DNA of 64,000 nt from Histomonas meleagridis (lineage: Eukaryota; Parabasalia; Tritrichomonadida; Dientamoebidae). A program made the translations under genes and the position numbers. The first letter of the stretch is position 1. Every line of letters starts with the position of its first letter. This document shows positions 20,371 to 29,581 of this stretch, piece by piece. The stretch lies in NCBI GenBank assembly GCA_020186115.1, contig WSYJ01000144.1, positions 186,001 through 250,000 of the forward strand. Direction: 5' to 3'. Below the pieces are notes generated by a model that saw only the letters and a program-made list of their open reading frames with translations, was not told the DNA's origin and made no database searches.

Positions 20371-21831
20371 TCATAAATTGAAAATTTCACATACGAAATA
20401 ATATAAAAAATATGCAAATTTATTTTTATAAACAAGGTCCAACAAAGTTTGTACTTCATTTGCTACTACCTCAGAATCAAACAAAGACATCAAAGCATCA
20501 TAAGCTTCAAACATATCAAAAATCTCCTCAATTTTGTAATCAAGTTTGGAAGTATTACAAGCATTAACAACTCTTATTAAACACCGGATGACCGTTAATT
20601 CTGTCGTATTATCGACGGTTAAAATGTGGTTAAAAAGTGCGTCGACAACGTTAACTGGGCCGATCATTCTCAATTGAAAAGCGTTTGCGCGCATTAAAAT
20701 GTCCAATAAAACTGAGAGCGCTGAGTATTGCACTTGGTATATGCTGTAGTGAATACAATTCATTAGAGGAACTAAAATAGAAAATTCTGGATTTTCATTT
20801 TCTAATATGATATCAATGATTAAAGGACACCTTTTAATTGCATTTCCCAAAAAGTTAAAAATAGCAATTTGAACCTTATGTGAACTTTCCCCGTCTTTAC
20901 ATAAAAAATGATTAATAAGTGGCAAATCAAAATATTCTTTTGATGTAATAATTTGTTGATTAATGAACTCAATCATTAAACCTGTTAATTCCCAGCCAAG
21001 TATAGTAATGCAATTTAGCTGAGATCTTCGCATTTCACAAAAATGTTTAAGCCAAAATTCGCTTTGGAAGTTCTCTATAAAAAGTGGAACTTTTTGAGTC
21101 AAAGTAATTTTGATCGTCGTGTAAACGGTCGTCTGTGCATTGATGTTGGGGCACCCCGAAAGTATTTTGCCGATCACTTCAACCATTGGCAAAAAGTCAA
21201 AATCAGGAATCATAATTGCAGTGTTGATTACATGATAAATGAATAGAGAAATTATTTCAACTGTTTCAATGTGGAAATTTTGGTAAAAAAATTGCTCAAA
21301 TTGGATACAAAGATCTGGATATTTTTTAGATATTAACATAAGAAGAGTTAAAGAAGTTTTGGAACATGGATCTATAACTGTGACAAATTCTATGATCTTG
21401 TTAAGCGATTCTTGAGAAAATGGATATTGATGATTTGAAAAAATAATACAAATCTTTTTCAATAAATCACATAGAGCTTTTCCTTCGTCAACTCTATTCT
21501 CATTTAAGCAATATAAAATGAGCTGCTGGAAAAAATTATTGGTAAATAAAGGAAACAATTTATATTTGAGTGCTGCTTTGAGCGGGGATTTCAATGAACC
21601 CAGTATACGAATTAAATTGCTTTTGTGGTAAGTTGGGTTATTAATTATTTTGAACAGTTCTTCAAATGATTGTTTAATATAAGCAATAGCATTTTCTGAT
21701 TTTTCTTCTTTTTCAATTGAAACATTACTTTGACCTCTTTGTGCTGCTAAAAATTTTGTTGAAGTTTTTGGAAATTTGTTCTTTTTTGGGTCTTTGTATC
21801 CTATATTCAAGGTCGAATTTAGTTAGCCCAT
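20371..21831 (-). CDS. Armadillo-like helical protein; start codon probably in a tiny first exon
   Basis: The open frame encodes about 477 residues of ARM/HEAT-like helices after a basic N-terminus (YKDPKKNKFPKTSTKFLAAQ). It contains no ATG until residue ~157 (21339), which would delete a third of the protein. An ATG at 21831 lies 8 bp from a TACGGTTA motif. Joining ATGG to GATACAAAG by removing the 27 nt 21801-21827 (GCTAAC...ATATAG) gives M-G-Y-K-D-P in frame. That candidate intron starts with GC, not GT, so the model is tentative. The family is unclear; importin-alpha-type scaffolds are possible. CDS presence is more certain than the start. Confidence 0.65.
21801..21827 (-). other. Candidate 27-nt intron (non-canonical)
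   Basis: Removing this segment joins an upstream ATG to the ARM-like frame. It begins GCTAAC and ends ATATAG, and has its CTAAC at the 5' rather than the 3' end. It is therefore much weaker than the intron at 41199. Confidence 0.3.
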
Positions 21832-22249
21832 GTCACTTTTACGGTTAGAAGAAATATTTTTTTTATTTACTAAAAATATTTAATAACAACTCTCTAAATA
21901 TGTGGGGAGTTATCATATATAGAATATAGAAGTCATAAACGTGAATCTTAATTTCAACCATATTCAATTCCATATATATATTTTCAAATTTGCCAGATAG
22001 TAAAGTCCAACCATACTTATTATTAAAGTGTGCATCGAAATTTTAATGAAATTCCTTTAAAATATATTTTCTAGATTTTAAATTTTGCAAATATATTTTC
22101 AATATTTACTAAAACTTAATTGACATAAATTATTTACAGACAATTTTTTGGTTTGAAAAATTCATCAAACAATAAAGTGCTTTATTTTAATACAAAGTAA
22201 ACAATTTTATTTGGGGGAGTCTGTTTGACGATAGAATATATCCAGTTGG
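21832..22249. other. Divergent intergenic region
   Basis: AT-rich spacer between the minus-strand ARM-like gene and the plus-strand lectin gene. The M3-like TACGGTTA lies at its left edge (21840-21847). No ORF of note. Confidence 0.5.
21840..21847 (+). promoter_or_regulatory. M3-like motif
   Basis: TACGGTTA 8 bp beyond the proposed first-exon ATG (21831) of the ARM-like gene. Confidence 0.45.
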
Positions 22250-23560
22250 ATGTTTTATTTTCTTTGTTTTTTTCGTTCAATAGGTTGTTCAATAGTTGAT
22301 CTTGTCCCACCCTTTTCTCCAGATGAAAACTCAGTCGGAGAATGGAAATTATTTGGACATTCTATTGCAACAGAAGATCGCATTGTTCTAGTTCCTCCAA
22401 TTCAACATCGAATTGGTTCTCTTTGGACAAACGCAGAATTTCCAGCTACAGGTTGGTCAATATTGTTTAACATCAAAATTATTCAACCACAATTTCATGG
22501 AGGCTTTTGCATATGGTACAACAAAAAATTAATACCAAAAGGGCCATTTTACGGCGGTCCACCAAAACTTGATGGTATTGCTATTATTGGTGATATCAGT
22601 GAACGTGATTATGAAAGAGTTTTAGAAATACATATGATTCAATCTTCAGGATCAGATGATTTATTTACAGCAGTTCTACCAGAACCATGTGTAACATATG
22701 GTTTAGCTGATGAAGAAGTTTCGATCACCCTTAAACTTTCCTTGAAAAAAGGTGAAGTATTATTATATGGCGGCGAAGCACCAGACATGTTAACATTAAT
22801 TGATCAACAAGAGTTACAAACAGACGTCACACATAACTACATTGGCATTTCTGCTTCCACTGGAGAATTTGCCTCTGGTATTGAAATTGATAGCATCATA
22901 GCGCAAGTTAATCCACGCATTAAACAAGATCAATCGAAAAGCAAAACCAAGCGCGAAGTCACAAACATGAACTATGATTCATATGACTTCCAAAAGAGTC
23001 CAAACGAAATCTTCCGCACTGTGAAGTTGAACTACTTCACCAGCGACATTCAAAAAGCGAACGATAACAATTACGACACTTCACTTTTTGCCAACACGAA
23101 TCGGGAACGTGTCTTTGATTCCATTGAAGTTCTTCTCGAAGTTGTTTCTACTTTAGCAAAGCAAAACGACTTGGTGAACTTTGTCGAAAATTCGATTGGT
23201 AATTTTTCTTCGAAATGGGCCAAACGAAAAGTGAAGCTCATTAATAGTATTCCTGAGATGAATCATTCTGTTTCTAATACATGTAATCAAACAGATGAAA
23301 TGGTGCGTGTGTTTAAGGAAACAGTACATGACGTGTTAACAAGATCAACACAAAAAGCGATAAGCTTGGGTGATATTGTGTCGGATATGAACGGGTACGA
23401 AGTAGGTGTGGATGATAGCGTAACGAGTGTGGGATTCTCTACTTTCATACAGTTGTTGTTATTTGTTGCAATTTTGGAATCCCTTTTTGTGGTGGTACTT
23501 TTAATGTATTCACAATATAGCTCGAATATAAATGGATCGTTCTCATATCAACGTATTTAA
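22250..23560 (+). CDS. L-type lectin-like ER-Golgi cargo receptor (ERGIC-53/VIP36 family)
   Basis: The protein has 436 residues. It has a short hydrophobic start (MFYFLCFFRSIGCS) that may be a signal peptide, then a beta-rich lumenal domain with legume-lectin-like landmarks: EWKLFGHSIATEDRIVLVPP, GSLWTNAEFPATGWSILFNI, GGFCIWYNKK, and PPKLDGIAIIGDI where ERGIC-53 has 'fDGLgvf.D'. NYIGISASTG matches the conserved 'f.GvTAsTG' strand. A charged, helical stalk follows, then one transmembrane helix near the C-terminus (LLLFVAILESLFVVVLLM) and a short tail ending SYQRI. Family members bind high-mannose glycoproteins and carry them from ER to Golgi. The tail lacks an obvious KKXX signal. Confidence 0.8.
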   Translation: MFYFLCFFRSIGCSIVDLVPPFSPDENSVGEWKLFGHSIATEDRIVLVPPIQHRIGSLWTNAEFPATGWSILFNIKIIQPQFHGGFCIWYNKKLIPKGPFYGGPPKLDGIAIIGDISERDYERVLEIHMIQSSGSDDLFTAVLPEPCVTYGLADEEVSITLKLSLKKGEVLLYGGEAPDMLTLIDQQELQTDVTHNYIGISASTGEFASGIEIDSIIAQVNPRIKQDQSKSKTKREVTNMNYDSYDFQKSPNEIFRTVKLNYFTSDIQKANDNNYDTSLFANTNRERVFDSIEVLLEVVSTLAKQNDLVNFVENSIGNFSSKWAKRKVKLINSIPEMNHSVSNTCNQTDEMVRVFKETVHDVLTRSTQKAISLGDIVSDMNGYEVGVDDSVTSVGFSTFIQLLLFVAILESLFVVVLLMYSQYSSNINGSFSYQRI

Positions 23561-23708
23561 TAAAAATTATTGTTTTGTATAATAGGTTTGAATTTAAATT
23601 GGAGTTTACGTAAGGAGTAACAACTTTACTTGTACAGTCACATTCCACTTGAATGAAGTTGTTAAGACTCAGTAATTAACGTTCTCTAGTAAGACATTTA
23701 ATATTAAC

Positions 23709-23791
23709 GTGCTCCCCGAAGGGCACGGCATTCGGGGGAACCGGCAGAAGGGACCCGGAGGGTTGGGACGAATCCCAGGGATCCAATCGCG
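23709..23791 (+). other. GC-rich structured island directly upstream of a GTPase gene
   Basis: About 83 bp with roughly two-thirds G+C lie in DNA that is otherwise below one-third G+C. The segment can fold: CCCCGAA pairs with TTCGGGG around a 10-nt loop, CCGG with CCGG, and TGGGA with TCCCA around CGAA. It ends 10 bp before the ATG at 23802 and has no in-frame stop with the GTPase, so it is either a leader RNA element or an unusual Gly/Pro/Arg-rich N-terminal extension. I tested tRNA, 5S, 5.8S, SRP and U-snRNA hallmarks from memory, and none fits. Confidence 0.7.
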
Positions 23792-23801
23792 TTACATACC
23801 A

Positions 23802-24392
23802 ATGGAAACAAAACCTTGCAGTATTATTTTAATTGGAAGTACACAAGCTGGGAAAACATTTATCAGACACAGGATTATGGGAGTTGATTCTTTACCTGAA
23901 AGACAAGTAGGTTGTATTTTCGAATCAATAAAGATACCTTACAAAGATATAACCATAAGATTTCAAATTTGGGATACACTTGGGCAAGGGCGCTATCGTA
24001 GTTACCTTGTGAATTATTTTCCATTGCAAAATGCAATTCTAATTATCTATAACACTGAAATAGTATATACTTTTGGAGATGTTGGTGCATTTAATGAATT
24101 GGTCATGAAAAGCTGTAAAAACAGCATTCCCAAAATTTTAATTGCTAATACAATTCATACTGAATATCGCAAAATTTCCCGTGAAGAAGGTGAAGCAAAA
24201 GCTAAAGAAATCAATGCTATTTACATGGAAACCAATTGTACAACTGGTGAAGGGATTGATAAAATTCTTCCTCAATGTTGTGATCTTTTGTATGATGAAT
24301 TAATTAAAGCACCATCACTTTCAAGTATCAATTCAAAAGATGTTAAAAACAAAAAGAGTAAAAATGAAAAAGAAGTTTGTATTATTCAATAA
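23802..24392 (+). CDS. Divergent Rab/Ras-like small GTPase
   Basis: The protein has 196 residues and starts at METKPCSIILIGS. G1 is intact (GSTQAGKT, residues 12-19), and G3 is WDTLGQG (57-63) instead of WDTAGQE. G4 reads ANTIHTE (115-121) where active Ras-like proteins have NKxD, so guanine specificity is probably weakened. The switch I threonine is replaced, since RQVGCIF takes the place of STVGxxF. G5-like METNCTTGEG is recognisable. The C-terminus is Lys-rich and ends CIIQ, a plausible CaaX prenylation box. It probably acts at membranes in trafficking, perhaps as an atypical or nucleotide-insensitive GTPase. The frame is open back through the GC island to 23709. Confidence 0.85.
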   Translation: METKPCSIILIGSTQAGKTFIRHRIMGVDSLPERQVGCIFESIKIPYKDITIRFQIWDTLGQGRYRSYLVNYFPLQNAILIIYNTEIVYTFGDVGAFNELVMKSCKNSIPKILIANTIHTEYRKISREEGEAKAKEINAIYMETNCTTGEGIDKILPQCCDLLYDELIKAPSLSSINSKDVKNKKSKNEKEVCIIQ

Positions 24393-24762
24393 AAAATTTC
24401 CAATTGTATTTATTCGCTTTTTATGGAAAACAATTTACTAAACAAACACATGGCATAGAGTATTTTCCAGATTATTGTTAAGATACTGATCAATTATCAG
24501 ATATGCAAAAACAGCTTAATAAATTATATTGAGATAATTCCTTTTGCGAATAATTTCACAAATAACTAACAAGTTATCTGTCTTTTCTTTAAAGTTTAAT
24601 TGAGGCGTCTTCGCTAACAACCGCCTTTTTTTGGCCGGCTAAAAATTCGTTATTATCAACATCATTTTTCACAGAAAATTGTTTTCAAAATTTGAAATAA
24701 CCCTGTTTGGAACAAAAAAAACACTAACAAAAAGTTATCACGTTTCTCAGACGATACACAGC
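24393..24762. other. Intergenic with initiator-like and GGCCGG motifs
   Basis: It contains GGCCGGC (about 24633) and TCATTTTTCAC (about 24662), a plausible transcription start about 100 bp before the next ATG. No gene is seen. Confidence 0.5.
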
Positions 24763-25788
24763 ATGAAAGGAAACAGCCCTCACAGAAGATATATTCCACG
24801 TTCACCAATAAGGGGTAATACCCGTGAAGTAAGGACTACCTACAATAATCCAAGTTTAAACAGACCATCGTCAGATAATTCTAGAAGATTTAATCCTAAT
24901 TTTATTATTTTTTCAGACTCAGACGAGACATCTTATTCCACTAGTTCCGAAAAAATAGTTCAAATAAGTTGGAGGTCAAGAAATAGTAACGAAAATGTCG
25001 ATTCTAAAACCACGCAACCTCCTGAAATCCAAGAAACTAATGATAATGATGACCACCCGAGTTTAAGTCGTTCAACAGATTCACCGAGGCTATCAAATTC
25101 GCAAGAAATTATTCCACCACAAAAATGTAATGAAAATCAAGAAGTTGTTCATTCAATAATTTATGACAAACGAAAGCTTACAGGAACATGGAAGCGTTCA
25201 ATTAGATGTATCAGCGGGGAAATCAATTTATTTTTTTCTGAATCCAAGACTACAAAATATGGAAAGTCTCATCTTATCTGTAAATCTCCACCGTTTTCGT
25301 TAAACTCTCCAAACTTATGTGCAGTTCTACAAAGGCATAAAATGGGACGTAGGTTTACCTTGTATTCTCCACCAATTAATGGAAATGAATTTCAATTAAT
25401 GGGTATATGGCTCCATTTAGAGAAACTCAACGGCGTCAGCTTTAAACTCTTTCGGGTAGCTATTCCAGAGTCTGATGAATATCAACCTTCAGAGAAAAAA
25501 TTTGAACTTTCCAAAGTAGCGAAAAGTGACACGCCGATAGAAGGAGTTAACGTTTATTCAACAGCAATGCCGACTATAACTGCGAATGGAAACATTGTTC
25601 TTAATTTTGGGCATTATTCAATAAAGAAAAGCTCAAAAAATTTTGTGGTGAATGGGAATGATGGAAATATCATTTTTCTCATTTATAAAAAATCAAAAGG
25701 AATATTAACGGTGAGATATCATTCTCCACCATTTACACCATTGTTGTCATTTGCAATAGGAATAGCTGTTATTACTTGTGGCGTTTAA
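24763..25788 (+). CDS. Tubby-like domain protein
   Basis: The first in-frame ATG gives 341 residues. The first ~150 are Ser/Asn/Pro-rich and probably disordered. From about residue 130 there is a beta-rich domain. Its end is diagnostic: LNFGHYSIKKSSKNFVV, an 'iiFLIYKK.kg..tv.y' strand, YHSPPFTPLLSFAIGIAVIT, then a C-terminal CGV. Tubby proteins have LNFkGRV..aSVKNFQLv at that place, then a 'qfGrv..d.ftmdy.yPl...QAFaIaLs' hydrophobic helix at the very C-terminus. Tubby domains bind phosphoinositides and often help membrane or ciliary targeting. That role is inferred. Confidence 0.75.
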   Translation: MKGNSPHRRYIPRSPIRGNTREVRTTYNNPSLNRPSSDNSRRFNPNFIIFSDSDETSYSTSSEKIVQISWRSRNSNENVDSKTTQPPEIQETNDNDDHPSLSRSTDSPRLSNSQEIIPPQKCNENQEVVHSIIYDKRKLTGTWKRSIRCISGEINLFFSESKTTKYGKSHLICKSPPFSLNSPNLCAVLQRHKMGRRFTLYSPPINGNEFQLMGIWLHLEKLNGVSFKLFRVAIPESDEYQPSEKKFELSKVAKSDTPIEGVNVYSTAMPTITANGNIVLNFGHYSIKKSSKNFVVNGNDGNIIFLIYKKSKGILTVRYHSPPFTPLLSFAIGIAVITCGV

Positions 25789-25963
25789 TTGCTACAAGAA
25801 TTTTTGATTATAGATAAATCCATAGATTGTTTTAAATGTTATTGTTTTTTTATTTAATATGTTTTGATTTTTGTTAATTTTTAATTTAAATTTTATGAAA
25901 GGAATTGTTAAAAACATAAAAAAAATTAAAATATATTTACTTTATTTACTCAATCAATATTTA

Positions 25964-27451
25964 TTATTTCCATTGTCTCCGTGGTGACTTACATCTGGCT
26001 GTCTTACATTTTGTTGGTGTTGTTGTCTGTTCAACTCTGACTCTATTTTTGACTTTAGTTGCTTTGTGTCTAGGCTTTGGTGTATTTGATACATTTTTGT
26101 CATTTTCTGCAAGTGAATATTTGCTTTCGAGTTTTTTAATGTAAAGTTCACCATCCCACATAAAATCTTTCCCTGTCTTTTGTTTATGTTCTTTTAACAT
26201 TGAGAATAATTTTCTTTCGATCTTCGGTAATACTGTTTTGTAATCTGTTCTTGCTTTTGCTTCTTTCATTAATCTTTTTGCACCTTCATGAGTTCTTGAC
26301 ATTAAACGATTTGGATCAGATGAAGCAACTTTACATTCGTTCCAATTCCTTAAGATTTCTTCCCTTTGATTAATTACTTCAATAATATCATGAAATTCAA
26401 TATAAATACTCTTTAGACGTAATATCTCTTTTTCTGTTTGAGAAAATTCATCACTAATATCATTTGTTTTTTTAATTACATTTCTCTCTTCAATTGGAAT
26501 ATGTAGCGTTTCATATAGTTCATTTAACTCTTTCCTTTGTATAACAATAAGTGTTTGTAATTTCTCTTCTTTTTGCGCCGAAAGTCTTTTAATTTCAGCT
26601 TGACATGAGTTAATAACATCAATTCCAAGAGTTGAATGACGAGCAATGAAATGATTCCGTTCTTCTTCACTTATCTCAAGAAGATCCCATAAATGATTAA
26701 TTTCAACAGCCATTTGTGATATACTTGCAACGCGTTCTTCTCGAATACTTTGCAAACGCTTTGCACAATCTTTAAGTGATTGAATGGCTTGCTTTGTAAC
26801 AACACATTTACCTAAGAATGTGGTGATATCTTCTTCAATAGTTAAGCTAAGTTCACTTGCAAGAGAAGTGATTTGGCCTTTAAGTTTTTGAACAATATCA
26901 ATTCGTTTTTGTTTTTCGGTTTGGAGTTCATTAAGTTTCTTTTGCATGCGTGCTTGACGTTCTAGAGTGAAATCAGTTTCTCCAAGTTCGCTAAATTCGC
27001 CTCTTTCTTCTTTTGGAATACCCAATGCAGTGAAAACTTTGTTGAGCTCATTCATTAGAAATTGCATTTTGTCTTTTCTTTCTTGGCATGACTTAAGAAA
27101 AGCATCATACTTTGAATTTGCAATTTGTAGTTGTTGCCTTAATGGGAGTGTTGATGAAGCTGCTTTAAGCGCTTCATTAATTTCTTCTTTAGAATAACCA
27201 TATGATTTCATTGCAGATTCATAATTTTGGAGAACATTTGTAATCTCGTTTTGCATGTTTTTGCATTTGGTTTTGATAGATTCTACATATTTTTGATATT
27301 CTTGAATAAGCAAATTGTTAAGAACTTGTTTCTCAGAATCACGTTCGTCCTTGTTTAATCCAAATGTTTTCCAAAGTTCTATCAATTGAGGTACAATGTG
27401 AAGCTCGAAAAGCTCGTTCTTTTCCATAAATTCCAAATTGTTAACGTACAT
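25964..27451 (-). CDS. MAP65/Ase1/PRC1-family microtubule-bundling protein
   Basis: The protein has 495 residues and is almost entirely coiled coil. The N-terminus (PQLIELWKTFGLNKDERD) and later repeats (INHLWDLLEISEEERN, LNELYETLHIPIEERN) have the family's 'i..LW..L.i..eeR' pattern. Near residue 425 the conserved microtubule-binding region appears: LPKIERKLFSMLKEHKQKTG, then FMWDGELYI, as in the 'LPkiEkeL...i.eWE...g.pFl.dGerYl' signature. A basic Ser/Pro/Lys tail follows, suited to microtubule binding and phosphoregulation. Family members cross-link antiparallel microtubules at the spindle midzone. In trichomonads they could also serve axostyle or pelta bundles, which is inference. TGCGGTTA lies 15 bp upstream of the ATG. 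Confidence 0.93.
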   Translation of the reverse strand: MYVNNLEFMEKNELFELHIVPQLIELWKTFGLNKDERDSEKQVLNNLLIQEYQKYVESIKTKCKNMQNEITNVLQNYESAMKSYGYSKEEINEALKAASSTLPLRQQLQIANSKYDAFLKSCQERKDKMQFLMNELNKVFTALGIPKEERGEFSELGETDFTLERQARMQKKLNELQTEKQKRIDIVQKLKGQITSLASELSLTIEEDITTFLGKCVVTKQAIQSLKDCAKRLQSIREERVASISQMAVEINHLWDLLEISEEERNHFIARHSTLGIDVINSCQAEIKRLSAQKEEKLQTLIVIQRKELNELYETLHIPIEERNVIKKTNDISDEFSQTEKEILRLKSIYIEFHDIIEVINQREEILRNWNECKVASSDPNRLMSRTHEGAKRLMKEAKARTDYKTVLPKIERKLFSMLKEHKQKTGKDFMWDGELYIKKLESKYSLAENDKNVSNTPKPRHKATKVKNRVRVEQTTTPTKCKTARCKSPRRQWK

Positions 27452-27465
27452 GTTCTGAAAAATAT

Positions 27466-27473
27466 TGCGGTTA
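27466..27473 (+). promoter_or_regulatory. M3-like motif
   Basis: TGCGGTTA 15 bp upstream of the MAP65 ATG, on the strand opposite the gene. Confidence 0.45.
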
Positions 27474-27912
27474 AAAGTGCGTTCCTAAGCTACAAAATGA
27501 GCCCTTTCAAAAGCGTACAAATTTGAATTCTATGAAAAAGTTTATGATTGAATTCTGTTTGATCATAAACTCCAATTCTATTGAGGATTTGGCTTTGGGC
27601 TGAATTTTCTTTAAAAAACATGAAAAAAATATTTTTTTGACTGTGCTAGCTCTCTGCTTACTTTCATGTTGTTGTTATTTGCTTTTATTTCATGCATTTA
27701 TTGATTTTTTGCAAAGTCAGTTTCCCATCAAAATAAATTATTGAAAATAGTGTTTTGTACGTATAATCAGCCGGCCAAATATTAAAATCGATCATTTTCA
27801 ACTCAAAAAAAACCTTTAATCATTTTTTGTATAACTAAAGCACAATTTAAATTAACATATGAGTATATGTCAAGACATAAAAATTATGTTGAGTTAAAAA
27901 GACCTTTCAAAA

Positions 27913-28156
27913 TATTATTCCCTAATAAAAATTTTAAAAGCTAATTAGCAATTAAAAGTTAAATCATAAAATATACCCATCAATAATAAAACTAAATATG
28001 TAGGACATCCATACATTTTAATGAGGAACATAAAATTTATGTTTAACTTTAGATATCTTGTTTTATTGAAATTCTAAAAAAGCCAAAATTTATAGCATTT
28101 CTAAATTTTATGAAGAGCTTTAAAAGCTTTTTCTAAAATTTTTATTGGGAATAATA
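27913..28156. mobile_element. Candidate MITE-like element with ~30-bp terminal inverted repeats
   Basis: 27913-27942 (TATTATTCCCTAATAAAAAT...) is the inverted complement of 28125-28156 apart from a few indels. The 244-bp interior is AT-rich and non-coding. No clear target-site duplication is visible, so an old or chance structure remains possible. Confidence 0.35.
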
Positions 28157-28307
28157 AACAGTGATTATATTTTGATAACCCCATCACATGGTGTGAAAAC
28201 ATTATCAACTTTTTGAAATATATCGTTCCGTTAAATGCGATCAAAACATGTCCCCACAACTTTTTGAATGATGAATGTTAAAAGCATAAGAGGATAACAC
28301 CAGTAAT

Positions 28308-28329
28308 AAAGGTTTCTTATAAAACCTTT
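28308..28329. other. Hairpin, 8-bp stem
   Basis: AAAGGTTT and AAACCTTT form a perfect 8-bp stem around a 6-nt loop, about 240 bp upstream of the ubiquitin-like gene. Function unknown. Confidence 0.4.
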
Positions 28330-28533
28330 AAGATATCATGCCTTTATTTATTAATAAATATAAGCTATTATAGTGAACCATTATCATTTTCATGAGTTAT
28401 TTTTATAGGCTTTCGGTGTAAAAAGTTTTTTAATGACCGGCCGATTTTAAAGAAATTCCACATCAACCACTTAGTATTGAAAATTTTCAGATGAATTCAC
28501 GTGAAATTGAATAATTTGACGTTGAATGATCAT

Positions 28534-28541
28534 TACGGTTT
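28534..28541 (+). promoter_or_regulatory. M3-like motif
   Basis: TACGGTTT 27 bp upstream of the ubiquitin-like gene. Confidence 0.45.
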
Positions 28542-28567
28542 TTTTAATTTTCCATTTTCGTTTTTGA

Positions 28568-29116
28568 ATGTCCCTAAATCAAGTTGAATGCAATGAAGAT
28601 TCACTATCGATTTACTTGTGCGTCCCTAAGAAATATACACGCCGAATATGCATCAGGAAAAATCAAAAGATAAATACTTTACAAAAGCGATTTCCAAATG
28701 ATCCAAAAAAATTTATCTTTAATGGACAGTATTTGGGAGAAGAATTCACATTTAACTTCTACGGAATCAATAACCATGATATAATCGTTGCAGTTCCAGA
28801 TAATTGCGGATTTGACTTATCAAATAGCAATTGGATTCACGCTTCAAGAGATTCAGATGATATTGCTGACAGGATTTCATTATCAATGAATTCTAAAACA
28901 CGTCCAGAGGCAAGCCGCCTTCGGGATCTCAAATTTATGACTATAGAAAGAAAACCTAGAATTTTCCGAAAAATGTGCACCGCAGTTAACAAATCGACAG
29001 ATGACTTTCCAAAGGTTTTTTCTAACACAATAGTAGATTTTTCTTATACAAATTCTCCATCAGATCAAGCTTTACCTGTTTGTTGGAATGAAAAAGAAAT
29101 TCACGAACATAATTGA
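28568..29116 (+). CDS. Ubiquitin-like domain protein
   Basis: The protein has 182 residues. Residues 12-75 fit a ubiquitin fold: a strand (LSIYLCVPKKY), a turn, a second strand (RRICIRKNQKI), then KKFIFNGQYLGEEFTFNFYG and INNHDIIVAVP. Ubiquitin-like proteins have 'klifnGk.L.d..tl..ygI.n.d.I.lv' at that point. There is no C-terminal diglycine, so it is a domain rather than a conjugated modifier. The C-terminal half is polar without recognised motifs. TACGGTTT sits about 27 bp upstream of the ATG. The fold is an inference from hydrophobic pattern. Confidence 0.6.
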   Translation: MSLNQVECNEDSLSIYLCVPKKYTRRICIRKNQKINTLQKRFPNDPKKFIFNGQYLGEEFTFNFYGINNHDIIVAVPDNCGFDLSNSNWIHASRDSDDIADRISLSMNSKTRPEASRLRDLKFMTIERKPRIFRKMCTAVNKSTDDFPKVFSNTIVDFSYTNSPSDQALPVCWNEKEIHEHN

Positions 29117-29179
29117 CGTTTTTTGTTTTGTAAATTTAAATTTATTAACTCATAATATTATTCTTTTCCTTAATATTGG

Positions 29180-29380
29180 TCAATCACATTCATAATTTTC
29201 GAAAAAAATCTTTCGGTTGGCTAATTCTATCGAAATTTCCTTATTTAATCTCTCCAATTTGATTTTTGAAGTTTGGGTGCTCATGAGCTGGCGGCCGTTT
29301 ACAGTTAAGTGGCCACGACCGGTAATGTAAAGTTCACAAACAGCGTCATTCAAAAAGTGGGTTGGAAAATCTTTGATCAA
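29180..29380 (-). CDS. Possible small protein, start unresolved
   Basis: A 66-codon frame that starts only with TTG: KDFPTHFLNDAVCELYITGR, then HLTVNGRQLMSTQTSKIKLE. G+C content is higher than the flanks (GGCGGCCG, GTGGCCACG) and composition is protein-like. No ATG or splice junction that would give a start was found. The ITGRGHLTVNGR piece superficially resembles ribosomal protein uS9, but the rest does not. Real small gene, exon or relic are all possible. Confidence 0.3.
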   Translation of the reverse strand: MIKDFPTHFLNDAVCELYITGRGHLTVNGRQLMSTQTSKIKLERLNKEISIELANRKIFFENYECD

Positions 29381-29581
29381 AATTTATCGAAGACGAAATG
29401 ATATAATAAAAAAAGCGGATTACCGTAACAAACATTAACTTTTCGCCATTTAAAGAACCAATGAAATTTTGAAATACGAATTTGTCCAAACTGAAAAAGA
29501 AAATTTATGTTCATAATAACATCAAAAAAAATGTAAAAACAAAATTTGTGGACACTGAATGGTGGGAGCTTACAAACAAAC

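Larger units (their letters stand above)
27452..28567. other. Long divergent intergenic region
   Basis: This 1.1-kb gap separates two divergent genes. It contains GGCCGG motifs (about 27773 and 28437), a candidate inverted-repeat element (27913-28156), a hairpin (28308-28329) and M3-like motifs near both ends. No protein-coding frame is supported. Confidence 0.5.

Noticed and set aside
23709-23791. tRNA, 5S rRNA, SRP RNA or U-snRNA
   Set aside because: No acceptor stem pairing, no usable B box, and none of the conserved sequence blocks I remember for these RNAs.
28432-28450. GGCCGG as a general promoter motif
   Set aside because: It occurs near 24633, 27773 and 28437, but that is too few instances without a consistent distance to starts.
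29180-29380. Ribosomal protein uS9
   Set aside because: Only a dozen residues look similar; the rest does not fit and there is no start codon.
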